Source: Puccinellia tenuiflora (taxonomy: Eukaryota > Streptophyta > Magnoliopsida > Poales > Poaceae). Taken from it: a DNA stretch of 64,000 nucleotides. The stretch lies in the NCBI GenBank assembly GCA_012064385.1, contig QRDG01000613.1, positions 519,326-583,325 of the forward strand. Direction: 5' to 3'. The translations under genes were made by a program, and so were the position numbers. Under the pieces are notes generated by a model. It had not been told where the DNA came from and did not search any database. It was given only the letters and a program-made list of their open reading frames with translations. Below, one piece after another: positions 43,970-55,605 of the stretch (position 1 is the first letter of the stretch; every line of letters starts with the position of its first letter).

Positions 43970-46900
43970 TTAAGTGTAAAAAGGACGTAGCTGAGCGATA
44001 TTCCACGGACGTTTCGTCTCATCTAAGTCGTCATCTACATGCCTTTTCCTCTTGCAACCTTTCTTCCTGGGATCTTTCTTTGAATCCCTTAAGTCGATGA
44101 GGTAATATGACCCGTTTTTCAGAACTTTGCTGATAACGAAAGGTCCTTCCCAAGGCGGGGATAGTTTGTGCTGCCGGCTTTGCACGAGCCGAAGCACTAA
44201 GTCGCCCTCTCGAAAGGATCGATTCCGCACTCTACGGCTCTGATAGCGACGTAGATCTTGTTGATAGATGGCGGATCTCTGGAGAGCTAACTCTCTTTCT
44301 TCTTCGAGGATATCTAAGCCGTCTTGACGTGCTTCTTCTGCGTCTTTTTCAACGTAGGCTGCGACTCGAGGAGAATCGTGGATCATGTCAGATGGGAGCA
44401 TCGCTTCTGCACCATAGACAAGGAAGAAAGGGGTGAAGCCGGTTGATCTATTTGTCGTAGTACGAATACTCCATAAGACCGCCGGCAATTCCTCAACCCA
44501 AGCGCCGGCTGCTCGATGCAAAGGAGTTTCAAGCCTCGGCTAAATACATTGCAGAATAATGCCGTTGGTGCGCTCTACCTGTCCATTGGATTGCGGGTGT
44601 GCCACCGATGCCACGTCGAGTCGGATCTTTGATCGGCTACAAAACTTCGATAGCTCACCGACGGAAAATTTGTGCCATTGTCAGTGATAATGCTATGTGG
44701 TATGCCGAATCGAGTTGTAATCTTGACAATGAACTTTGTGGTTGTAGCTCCATCGAGTTTCTTGATGGGCTTGGCCTCCACCCACTTCGTGAATTTGTCG
44801 ACCGCCACCAGCAGCTGAGTTAAGCCTCCTCTTGCCGTCCTAAAAGGTCCCACCATGTCGAGCCCCCAGACCGCGAACGACCAAGTAATAGGGATCGTTC
44901 GGAGCTCCTGAGCCGGCAGATGAACCTGCTTTGCGTAGCGCTGACACCCTTTACAAGTCTTGACGATGTTGATAGCATCCTCCTTAGCCGTCAGCCAGAA
45001 GAATCCGTGCCGAAACGCTTTGGCGACTAACGCCTTTGCCGCCATGTGATGCCCGCATTCGCCGGAGTGGATTTCTTCCAAGATTTGTCTCCCTTCCTCT
45101 GGAGAGACGCATCTTTGGAAGATGCGGATGTGCTCCTCGTGTAGAGTTGTCCATCAATAATTGTGTACGCCTTTAATCGGCGCTCAATTTGACGGCTTAG
45201 CACTTCATCGTCCTTGGGCAGTTTCTTACTAATCAAGAAATCAATGTAGGGTGTGGTCCAATCTGGGGTTACCAAGCACACCTGAATTGATTCTGCCGAC
45301 AAGGGATAATCTTCGTCGCCCCCTTTGATGGATGGCTTGTGTAGGTGATGGAGAAATACGTCTGGTGGCACTGCCTTTTCCTGGAGACCATTCTGGCCAA
45401 GGCGTCAGCAGCTTCATTGTCATCTCGAGAGATATGTCGAACCTCTAAGCCGGCAAAACATCGACCGAATTCATCGACTGTTCTCCTGTATTCCGCCATT
45501 GTGGGGCTCTTTGTGTCCAAGCATCCATCAAGTTGCTGTGCAACTAGATCTGAGTCGCCATAGCAGAGAATGCGTTTTACTCCCAGCTCCTTAGCCATAT
45601 GGAGGCCATGGAGGAGAGCCTCATACTCTGCTACATTGTTGGTGGCATTGAAGTGGATTCGGAGGACATAGCTGAGCTTATCACCCTTAGGCGACTTTAG
45701 CACCACTCCAGCCCCCGAGCCCTCTTTCATCTTTGAGCCGTCGAAGTGCATTATCCAGTGCTGAGAATCCGGCAAAGGTGTGCTTTCCATCGCCTCTGTC
45801 CAATATGCAACAAAGTCGGCTAGAACCTGAGATTTGATGGCGGTCCTCGGCTTGTACTGGATGTCGAAAGATGCTAACTCGATGCCCCATTTGGCGACTC
45901 GGCCCGTTGCGTCGGCATTATTGATGATCTCTCTTAGTGGAGCCTTGCTGACCACCGTGATTGTGTGATCTTGAAAGTAATGCCGTAATTTTCTGGCGGC
46001 AAAGAATACACCATAAGCTAATTTCTGGTTGTGAGGGTAGCGTTGCTTTGAATCTGAGAACACCTCGCTAATGAAGTAGACGGGGCGCTGATCCGGCAAT
46101 TGCTTCCCTTCTTCCAGGCGTTCCACTACAATGATAGCGCTTATGACGAAATTCATGGCCGACACGTAGAGGAAAAGCGGCTCTTTTTCCTTTAGAGCTG
46201 CTAAGATTGGAGCATGCGTTAACGTATACTTCAGCTGAGCCAAAGCTGCCTCTGCTTCCTCTGTCCAAGCGAAATTGTCCGACTTTATGAGGAGCTTGTA
46301 TAATGGCAGTGCTTTGTCGCCAAGCCGGCTTACGAATCGGCTTACAGCTGCGACGGAACCCGTAAGCCGTTGAATGTCTTTTAGATAGGACGGCCTTTCG
46401 ATGTTCTGGATCGCCTTTATCTTTTCCGGGTTAACTTCAATTCCTCTTTGGGAAACGAAGCCCAGAAGCTTGCCTGCGGGTACTCCAAAGACGCATTTTG
46501 CCGGATTAAGCTTCATCTGGTACTCCCTTAGATTTGCAAAGGTTTTCGGCAGATCGGCGATAAGATCGCCGCGCTTCTTCGACATGACCGCTATGTCGTC
46601 GACGTAGACGTGAACATTGCGGCCAATCTGCTTGTCCAAACACCGCTGCATACACCTTTGGTAAGTAGCACCAGCGTTCTTTAAGCCGAAAGGCATTGTG
46701 ACATAGCAGTAATTGCCATATGGCGTGGTGAAGGACGTTTTGATTTGATCTGACAACTTCATCTTAATTTGATGGTAACCCGAATAAGCGTCCAGAAAAC
46801 ATAGCATCTCCGAGCCGGCAGTTGAATCAATGACCTGATTGATACGCGGTAAGGCGAACAGATCTTTAGGACAGGCTTTGTTTAAGCCGGTGAAATCAAT

Positions 46901-47338
46901 GCACATACGTAGCTCAGAGGTGTTCTTTGGGACTAGCACGGGATTTGCCAACCAATCAGTGTGGACCACTTCACGGATGAACTTGGCGGCGGTGAGCCTT
47001 AGGATTTCCTTTCCGACCGCCTTGTTCTGCTCAGTTCTGAGCCGGCGGAGGCCTTGCTTGACCGGCTTTGCGTCCTTTTTGACTTTCAGGGAGTGCTCGG
47101 CAAGTTCTCCTCGGGACACCTGGCATGTCAGATGGTGACCAGGCAAAAATGTCCCGGTTCTCACGGAGAAACTTGATGAGCTCGCCTTCCTATTTGTCGT
47201 CAAGGCCGGTACCGATGATGACCTCCTTTGACGCATCGTCTTTTGAAAGCTTGATCTTCTTGGTGTCGTCCTTCGGCTTGAAGCTTGACTCAACCTTGGA
47301 GGACGGCTTTTCTGTCGCCGGCATCTCATCGGGACCAA
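43970..47338 (-). pseudogene. RLG-2 pol: RT, two RNase H domains, integrase (Tat/Grande-like, broken)
   Basis: In minus-strand order: RT (KFIREVVHTDWLANPVLVPK, CIDFTGLNKACPKD, YVDD at 46595-46606), connection RNase H (YVSAMNFVISAIIV, YFISEVFSDSKQRYP, YKPRTAIKSQVLADF), then a second, archaeal-type RNase H (MHFDGSKMKEGSGAGVVL, NNVAEYEALLHGL, GDSDLVAQQ, RDDNEAADALA). The dual RNase H layout is diagnostic of the Tat clade. A frame break near 45290 leads to a spacer, then integrase: CKGCQRYAK, D (GLDMVGPFRTA), D (IITDNGTNF). The stretch near 44530-44620 is shifted and contains the end of the core. The C-terminal part (43970-44521) has VYGAEAMLPS and the barrel-like GPFVISKVLKNGSYYL. At least four frame breaks or stops make it inactive. 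Confidence 0.95.
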
Positions 47339-48946
47339 TTGTTTTCTTGAGATCCTCTAACTCTTCCCTGCAGATTTCTTGCTCGGCATGGAGGGCATTG
47401 GAAGCCTCGCACTCTTTGGCTTTCTTGAAGTCACCTTTGACTGTGATGATCCCGTTAGGTCCCGACATTTTCAGCTTGCTATAAATGTAGCAGGGCCGAG
47501 CCATAAACTTGGCAAAAGCCGGCCGCCCAAAGATTGCATGATACGCACTTCTGAAGGGAACCACCTCAAAAGAGACGTCCTCAGTCCGAAAATTATCGGC
47601 TTCACCAAAGGTGACCTTCAGGGTAATTTGCCCCATCGAGGAGGCCTGTCGTCCCGGCACAATCCCATGAAACTTCACAGTACTGTGGGTGAGTTGTGAC
47701 TCGGAAATACGCATCCTCTTCAATGTTGCGGCATAAAGTATGTTGATACTGCTGCCGCCATCCATGAGCACCTTTGTTAACTTGTATTTGTCGACTATTG
47801 GGCTGACGACTAAGGCGTAGGTGCGCTTTGCCGGAACTCTATCCGGGTGATCGCTGCGATCCCATGTGATGGGTGTGTCGGACCAATCCAGATATTGGGG
47901 AACTGCAGGCACCGTAGCGTTGAGCTCTCTCCAAGCCGCCTTTTCTTTGCGTGAAGAATCTGTTGCCAAGTTGATGACGAGACTTTCGGCATGCTTAGGG
48001 AATTTGCTGCCCTTTTCTTTGGAGGCAGCATCATCCGACTCTGAAACAGCTTCCTCCTTCTCTTTGTCGTCTTTCCTGGACTTGCGCTTGTTCCTTGATT
48101 TGTCGGCTTTGGGGTCCTTGGCGATGTCTCGATTGATGTGACATTGCTGGAGCGTGTGGGAACTTGTTCCATCCGGCCTCAGATGATGGACACAAGGGTT
48201 ATGCTTGATGTCGTCGTACTTCACCGCTGGCGGCCGGGATGATTGGTTACTTGCCGGCTTCTTGCCTTGCCACTTGCCATTGCTTGAGCCACCTTTTCCA
48301 AAGGCGGCAGCGACTTCGTGAGAAGGGCCGGCTTGGTCTTCAATCTTCTTTTTCCCGGACTCGCATCGGCGGTTTTCGGCATCCTCCCTGTTGTTATCAT
48401 CAGCGGCGGCATACTTGTTTGCACAAGTAAGCCCCCCAAAGTTTCCGACTCGTCGCTATAGATCATGAAGCGAAAAGTCGTCCCTTTCTCAGAGACTGCT
48501 TAAAAGCATGAATCGCCTGAGTTTCTGAGACGCCTTCGCAAGCATTCTTGATTTCACTCCATCGTGAGATGAACTCACGGCTAGACTCGTTCTTTTGCTG
48601 CACGCACCGCTGTAAGTCGAAAATCGACTTTGGGCGCTTATATGTGCCCTGGAAGTGCTGGATAAAAACACGCTTCATGTCACCCCAGGTATGAACTGTC
48701 CTTTCCGGCAAACCTTCAATCCACATGCGTGCCGTCCCGGTTAACATCAGGGGCAAGAATCGTACTGCGGAGTCGGCGCTGCCTTGATATATGTCGCATG
48801 TACTGACGTAATCTGAGAGCCAGGTCTCAGGATTAGCCGTACCACTATACTTCTCAACCATCTTTGTTACGTTCGACAAAGTGGGAGGTAGAATTTGCTC
48901 TCTGATTGTTCTGCCAAAGAACTTAGGGCCGAGGTATTGGGCGTCT
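47190..48946 (-). pseudogene. RLG-2 gag C-terminal part and protease
   Basis: Resumes gag after the RLX-3 insertion: Retrotrans_gag core (TWLSDYVSTCDIYQG, LTGTARMWIEGLP, WGDMKRVFIQHFQGTYKRP, SSREFISRWSEIKNAC), with frame breaks near 48470 and 48420. Then a Lys/Glu-rich linker (47980-48200) and, at ~47740-47780, the protease motif VLMDGGSSINILY, where D-G-G-S replaces the usual D-S/T-G, as in Tat-type elements. A further conserved stretch, YHAIFGRPAFAKFMA, follows at ~47530. An in-frame TAG at 47190-47192 and a frame break near 47120 separate it from RT. The region after the protease has long charged segments (EELEDLKKTIGPDE). Confidence 0.92.
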
Positions 48947-50375
48947 TGATGTCTACACACGCTTCTATTCTTGTAGACAGTGTTGGGCCTCCAAGAGCAG
49001 AGGTTTGTAGAACAGCAGCAAGTTTCCCTTAAGTGAATCACCCAAGGTTTATCGAACTCAGGGAGGTAGAGGTCAAAGGTATCCCTCTCAAGCAACCCTG
49101 CAATCACAATACAAGAAGTCTCTTGTGTCCCCAACACACCCAATACACTTGTCAGATGTATAGGTGCACTAGTTCGGTGAAGAGATAGTGAAATACAAGT
49201 AATATGGATGATTATAAATAGTAATTGCAATCTGAAATAAAAATGGCAGCAAGCAAACATGTAGCAGAACTTGTTGTAAACGGTGTTTCAATGCTTAGAA
49301 ACAAGGCTTAGGGATCATACTTTCACCAGTGGTCACTCTCAACAATGCAATCATAATTGAATATAAATATAAGCACTTCAATATACTACTCCGAAGTATT
49401 CTCCGGCTGGATAACGAACACTAATTCATTGTGTAGGAATGCAAAAGCACGCCTCAAACATATATTCCCAAGTACTAATGAATACCCCACACTGGACCAT
49501 GAGCATTCATAGGAGGTACTAACACACCACAATTTCATAGAGACATCCAACTCAAATAATAAATCAGTGAACAAGTATCTTGTGAAATATAGCCTAAAGA
49601 CCCACACGGTGCACACACTGTCACCTTTACACACATGGGACAAGGAGTCTCCGGAGATCACATAAATAAAGCCCACTTGAGTAACATAACAACATCTAGA
49701 TTGCAAAGCTCATGATCACATATAGATCACATCATGGGAGAGAGAGATATAGACCACATGGCTACCGGTACGGCCCTCAGCCCCGAGGGAGAACTACTCC
49801 CTCCTCATCATGGGAGTCAGCAACGGCGATGAAGATGGTGGTGGAGTCGATGGAGATGGCTCCGGGGGCACTTCCCCGTCCCGGCAGGGTACCGGAACAG
49901 AGAATTCTGTCCCCCGAAACTTGTCGGCGATGGCGGCGGCGCTGCGGATGTTTCTGTGGAATATGACGGATTGATCTAGGGTTGCTGCGTCGGGGGGATT
50001 ATATAGGCGAAAGGGCGGCGTCGGAGGGCTCCCGAGGGGCCCACACCACCCCATGGCGCGCCAGAAGGTGGGCCCGCGTGAGGGCATGGTGTGGGAGCCT
50101 CGTGGCTCCTCTCCGTCTCCCCTTTGGACTCCGTGTACGTGACGAAATTATAAGATCGTTGCTTTTTGTCCCGTCCAATTCCGAGAATATTTCCTTAAGT
50201 ACTTTTCTAAAACGGAAAAACAGCAGAAAACAGGAACTGGCACTGTGGCATCTTGTTAATAGGTTAGTTCCAGAAAATGCATAAAAATGCTATAAGATGT
50301 AAACAAAACATGTAGCAAATGGTATGGAAACAAGCATGGATCATAAGAAATTATAGATACGTTGGAGACGTATCA
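48947..50375 (-). repeat. RLX-3 3' LTR
   Basis: 1429 bp, tgatgtctacaca...gagacgtatca. By eye it differs from the 5' LTR at about 14 sites, nearly all transitions, with no indel. A TATA-type TATATAA lies on the minus strand at 49999-50005. Confidence 0.96.
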
Positions 50376-50391
50376 GCATCCCCAAGCTTAG
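50376..50391 (-). other. RLX-3 polypurine tract
   Basis: The minus strand reads CTAAGCTTGGGGATGC directly before the LTR TG. The 15-mer catccccaagcttag (plus strand 50377-50391) recurs exactly at 52554-52568 and 52612-52626. Confidence 0.85.
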
Positions 50392-53325
50392 TTCTACTCG
50401 TCCTCGAGTAGGTAAAACGATAACAAATAATTTCTTAGGAGACATGCTAACTCACAATCTAGATCAACATAGCAGTGCAAAGCACATGATGTGAATAAGG
50501 TGATCCAAAACAATTGTCTATAGTTGACATTAAGCAAACAATGATTAACAAATGCTAGCTAAAAGAAGCTAGAACTTTTCATGAATCAGCGTGTTGGAGA
50601 CAAGGAACCATACATAAGGTTTAGAAAGAAGGATAGTAAATTGTGTCTCCAATGTAAAATGTCAATCAATCTTCAAAGCATCAAATTCAGTCAATAATAG
50701 AAATAGCCAAGCTCAAGTCAAGTGTCCTTAATCCATCCACTTAACTTATCAACTGTTATGTAGTCCACTCAACTAATACAAGCAAGAAGAAGGCTTGGCA
50801 CCATGAGGTTATGGCAAAGAGAATAATAATGGGGGTTTGGAAGGCCAAAAAGAAAGGCTCAAACAGTGGAAGAGGTAACCACAAGACAAGAGGAAGTCCC
50901 GTAGTAGACACTGAATGAGGAGTAGTGATTGCCATGCAACGGATGCACATAGAGCTATATGAATGGAAGCTCTCCAATGGAACTAGTGGGGGTGCATCCA
51001 ACTTGCTTGCTCATGAAGACCTAGAGCTCACTTGAGGAGGCTCATCGTTGGAATATACAAGCCAAGTTCTATAACGTTTGGTCCCCACATAGTTACATTA
51101 ATGAAGCATGAAAACTCACTACAATGATGTAGGTGCTACTAGGACAAGTGTGGAATAAAAGGATAGTAGTGTTGCCCCCTCTCTCATTTTATATTCCTTT
51201 TTTTCTTTTTCTCTTTTTTGCTTTTTTCTTTTTGAGGCCTTTATGGCTCTTTTATATTTTTCTCTCATTGGTCTCTTTTGAACTCTTTTGATTGGCCACT
51301 TTGGACTCTTTTCAATATGCTCACAGGTAGAGGCAACACTCTATTTTACAAGATGATCATCACACTTTTTGGTGTACTCAAAACTCAAAGACTAATACAT
51401 GGTGTATGGTGGATATGTAAGACCGAGCGTAGTGTGGAAAAGATGTAACACATGTGGAAAACCACGCATCACACTAACTCAAATGGTCAAGCAATACTAT
51501 ATGGTAATGAAGTAAAAATGACATAAATTCATGTAATGTAAATGATGGATGTTGCATGGCAATGTATCTCGGAACAGCTATGGAAATGCTGTGATAGGTA
51601 GATATGGTGGCTGTTTTGAGGAAGATAGTTGGCTTATGTGTAGGAGAACAAGATGAAGATCTCCTACGGGGTTGGATGTACTTGCGAAGTATTCACCAAT
51701 CTCAATGTGAAAAAGGGCAATGCAAAGTACCGAAGAGGCTAGCAAAATATGGAGGTGGAAGTGCCAAAAACCAAAAACTCACATAGCATGTCGTATATTG
51801 CAAACAACTAACAGTATCAAAGTTTTACAAATGGTTAGAGACACCCCGAGAGGGATCGTGGCGGAGACACAAGTGCCCCGTTGGCTTCCCCGACCATTGC
51901 AGTAACTATACCATTAGAAACTTCTTTTCAACTAAGAGGAAATCACGACACTAAAGCACTATTGACTTAAGTTGTTTTTAGTTCAGAAAAGTACGGCTCC
52001 ACGCTCTACTAACACATCTTCACTAATCAGCTCTTAACAACATTAACCAACATATTTTAACCATTAGTTATTTTAATACCTCAAAACAATTGAAGAGGAG
52101 CAAGTTATCTACACAATGGTCTACAAGACTATGCAGCTTTTCTCTATTTCATACCACTATCACAAGCATAGAATTTTCCAATCTAACACATCAACCAAGC
52201 AACTAAAACAACTCTCTAACAAATAAGAGTGAAATACAAGAGAGCTTAACACAAAGAACTAGCAGCCCTAAACAAGATAACATTGCTAAAAGCGAGAGCT
52301 TACTAGAAAACAAACAGTAGCTAAGAATACTCAACGAATATAAGCGAAGCACAAGAGTATTCATATGAAAAAGCGGAGCATGTCTCTCTCCCACACAAGA
52401 ATGCTAGGATCCAACTTATTAAGAAAACTAAAACACACACTTAAAATAAAAACAGACGCTCCAAGCAAAATACATAAGATGTAGTGGAATAAAAATATAG
52501 TATCACTAGAGATGACCTGATAGTTTTGTCGATGAAAAAGGGGATGCCTTGGGCATCCCCAAGCTTAGATGCTTGAGTCTTCTTGAATTTGCTGGGGATG
52601 ACCCACCGGGGCATCCCCAAGCTTAGAATTTTCACTCTTCTTGATCTCATCATATCGTCCCTTTTGCTTACTTGAAAACTTCCACCACATCAAACTCAAA
52701 GTAATTCTCATTAGAGGGTTAGTGCATAAACCAAAAATTCACAAGTTCTACTGTGACACAAGCACATCTTAATGTATTATAACATTAGCTACAGCCACTG
52801 ATGCTCAAAGAATCAAAAAGATCCAAATAAACATCGCAAAAGAAGCAATGCACAATAAAAGGCAGAATCTGTCAAAATCTGAACAGTCTGTAAAGACGAA
52901 TTTTTTCGAGGCACTAGAGTTGCTCAAATCGAAAATCACTGAACTAGAAAAAGTTTCATACATATATGAAGATTCAGCATACAAAATCTCAAAGCATTTT
53001 GTCGCTTCTGGAATAAATGACGAATTTAATGGTGACAGACAGAAATCTGTTTCCTGTGCAGAAATCCAAATATAGCAAAAACTTTCTACTAGAGACCTTA
53101 ATTGGCACAACATTGCAAGAAAATAAAGATACAAAGAAGTGGCTACAGAAGTAAACAACTTCTTGACTCAAATAAAAGAAAAGATACTGAAAATAAAATG
53201 ATGGGTTGTCTCCCATAAGCGCTTTTCTTTAAAGCCTTTTAGCTAGGCATGGTAATTTTGATGATACTCACATAAAAATGAGAGTTGGAGCACAATAAGG
53301 GAGCATCAACAAGCAACTATAAAAC
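50392..53325. other. RLX-3 internal non-coding region
   Basis: About 2.9 kb of AT-rich sequence without a credible ORF on either strand; the longest frames are under 120 codons and motif-free. It holds a T/C-rich run at 51180-51330 (plus strand ttttttctttttctctttttt) and the two extra polypurine-type motifs near 52554 and 52612. Confidence 0.7.
52540..52626 (-). repeat. duplicated polypurine-type motif with small hairpin
   Basis: Two exact copies of catccccaagcttag (52554-52568, 52612-52626), the motif that forms the true polypurine tract at 50377-50391. The first is preceded by ggggatgcc (52540-52548), which can pair with ggcatcccc (52552-52560) across a 3-nt loop. Confidence 0.85.
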
Positions 53326-54003
53326 TCATTTAAATCTAACCCACTTCCTATGCATTGGAATCTTGTAAGTAAATAAATCCATGAAGCATAAATTGACTAG
53401 CATAGGAAGACAAAATAGGTGCAACTTCAAAAATTTCAACAAAAGGAGAGGAGATTCAATGTTATTGTGATATATGAAGCCATGTCTCCTTTTTTCATAA
53501 AAACTTTCAGTAGCATCATTGATAAAATCCACAATATAACCATCACATGTAAAATTCTTATCATGATCCATATGCATAAAAGTGTTATCATTTTCCACAT
53601 AAACAAAGTTCTTCTCATTAATAACAACTGGAGCAGGATCATCATAAAGAACTTGAACATGATAAACATGTTGTATATTAAAGGGATGGTTTTGGGTGAT
53701 CCCTACATAATTATGACAAGTTTCATGAGTATGATTGTAATTATAACCCATGTCATAATATTCTTTATAATAATTATCAAAAACTGGGGGCATAGTATCA
53801 TCATAAGGAATAGAATATTTATCTTCCAAAGTGTGTTCATCTGTAAACATATCATCATTTTTACTAGAAGGAGATGTATCAAACATGTAATCATTAGTAG
53901 CAAAAGGATTTTCAAACACCTCATCCCCAAGCTTAGACTTTTCCATAGCATTAGCAAAAATGATTTCCAAAGAACTAATACTAATTTTTTTGTTGTTTTC
54001 CAT
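53326..54003 (-). CDS. ORF of unknown function in RLX-3 (225 codons, intact)
   Basis: Starts with ATG at 54003, 144 bp after the PBS, and is open to the stop at 53326. The product is acidic and very rich in Asn, Asp, Tyr, His and Met: MENNKKISISSLEIIFANAM, then Asp-rich stretches (NDYMFDTSPSSKNDDMFTD), tyrosine-rich NYYKEYYDMGYNYNHTHE, and a hydrophobic C-terminal part (LLLLKFLKLHLFCLPMLVNL). No gag, zinc-knuckle or protease motif is visible and I do not recognise the family. Its place just after the PBS is where gag would start, so it may be a degenerate or replaced gag N-terminus, or an element-specific protein. The last ~40 residues could be a read-through past the original end. Confidence 0.65.
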   Translation of the reverse strand: MENNKKISISSLEIIFANAMEKSKLGDEVFENPFATNDYMFDTSPSSKNDDMFTDEHTLEDKYSIPYDDTMPPVFDNYYKEYYDMGYNYNHTHETCHNYVGITQNHPFNIQHVYHVQVLYDDPAPVVINEKNFVYVENDNTFMHMDHDKNFTCDGYIVDFINDATESFYEKRRHGFIYHNNIESPLLLLKFLKLHLFCLPMLVNLCFMDLFTYKIPMHRKWVRFK

Positions 54004-54146
54004 TAAGCCTAACTAGTGAAATTAAAAACAAGAAACAAAAAGATATAATTGCAGAATCTAAAGGAAATAACTTCGAGCACTCACACAACAGCAACAGTAC
54101 TAGAAAATAGCTTAGTAGCCAGATGATGTGAGTACCTTTTACCTTA

Positions 54147-54166
54147 CCTCCCCGGCAACGGCGCCA
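54147..54166 (-). other. RLX-3 primer-binding site with adjacent splice-donor-like sequence
   Basis: The minus strand reads TGGCGCCGTTGCCGGGGAGG, a PBS type seen in Athila/Tat-related gypsy elements, 10 nt after the LTR. It runs directly into GTAAGG, so AG|GTAAGG could be a splice donor for a leader intron. Confidence 0.85.
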
Positions 54167-54176
54167 GAAAATAGCT

Positions 54177-55605
54177 TGATGTCTACACATGCTTCTATTC
54201 TTGTAGACAGTGTTGGGCCTCCAAGAGCAGAGGTTTGTAGAACAGCAGCAAGTTTCCCTTAAGTGAATCACCCAAGGTTTATCGAACTCAGGGAGGTAGA
54301 GGTCAAAGGTATCCCTCTCAAGCAACCCTGCAATCACAATACAAGAAGTCTCTTGTGTCCCCAACACACCCAATACACTTGTCAGATGTATAGGTGCACT
54401 AGTTCGGCGAAGAGATAGTGAAATACAAGTAATATGGATGATTATAAGTAGTAATTGCAATCTGAAATAAAAATGGCAGCAAGCAAACATGTAGCAGAAC
54501 CTGTTGTAAACGGTGTTTCAATGCTTAGAAACAAGGTTTAGGGATCATACTTTCACCAGTGGTCACTCTCAACAATGCAATCATAATTGAATATAAATAT
54601 AAGCACTTCAATATAGTACTCCGAAGTATTCTCCGGCTGGATAACGAACACTAATTCATTGTGTAGGAATGCAAAAGCACGCCTCAAACATATATTCCCA
54701 AGTACTAATGAATACCCCACACTGGACCATGAGCATTCATAGGAGGTACTAACACACCACAATTTCATAGAGACATCCAACTCAAATAATAAATCAGTGA
54801 ACAAGTATCTTGTGAAATATAGCCTAAAGACCCACACGGTGCACACACTGTCACCTTTACACACGTGGGACAAGGAGTCTCCGGAGATCACATAAATAAA
54901 GCCCACTTGAGTAACATAACAACATCTAGATTGCAAAGCTCATGATCACATATAGATCACATCATGGGAGAGAGAGATATAGACCACATGGCTACCGGTA
55001 CGGCCCTCAGCCCCGAGGGAGAACTACTCCCTCCTCATCATGGGAGTCAGCAACGGCGATGAAGATGGTGGTGGAGTCGATGGAGATGGCTCCGGGGGCA
55101 CTTCCCCGTCCCGGCAGGGTACCGGAACAGAGAATTCTGTCCCCCGAAACTTGTCGGCGATGGCGGCGGCGCTGCGGATGTTTCTGTGGAATATGACGGA
55201 TTGATCTAGGGTTGCTGCGTCGGGGGGATTATATAGGCGAAAGGGCGGCGTCGGAGGGCTCCCGAGGGGCCCACACCACCCCATGGCGCGCCAGAAGGTG
55301 GGCCCGCACGAGGGCATGGTGTGGGAGCCTCGTGGCTCCTCTCCGTCTCCCCTTTGGACTCCGTGTACGTGACGAAATTATAAGATTGCTGCTTTTTGTC
55401 CCGTCCAATTCCGAGAATATTTCCTTAAGTACTTTTCTGAAACGGAAAAACAGCAGAAAACAGGAACTGGCACTGTGGCATCTTGTTAATAGGTTAGTTC
55501 CAGAAAATGCATAAAAATGCTATAAGATGTAAACAAAACATGTAGCAAATGGTATGAAAACAAGCATGGATCATAAGAAATTATAGATATGTTGGAGACG
55601 TATCA
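54177..55605 (-). repeat. RLX-3 5' LTR
   Basis: 1429 bp, near-identical to 48947-50375, same TG/CA ends. TATATAA on the minus strand at 55229-55235. Confidence 0.96.

Larger units (their letters stand above)
48947..55605 (-). mobile_element. RLX-3: young non-autonomous LTR element, TSD CGTCT
   Basis: Two 1429-bp LTRs (48947-50375 and 54177-55605) enclose 3801 bp with a PBS and polypurine tract but no gag, protease, RT or integrase. It is flanked by cgtct (48942-48946 and 55606-55610) and sits in the gag of RLG-2. The orientation is minus. One intact 225-codon ORF lies just after the PBS. Such large non-autonomous elements are mobilised by proteins of related gypsy elements. Confidence 0.96.

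Noticed and set aside
49712..50284. 84-100-codon open frames duplicated at 54942-55514
   Set aside because: They lie in the RLX-3 LTRs around the TATA box; their conservation reflects recent LTR identity, not coding constraint.
53419..54006. 195-codon plus-strand frame opposite the RLX-3 ORF
   Set aside because: Ile/Met/His-rich antisense shadow of the Asn/Asp/Tyr-rich ORF on the minus strand; the minus frame has the right place and orientation after the PBS.
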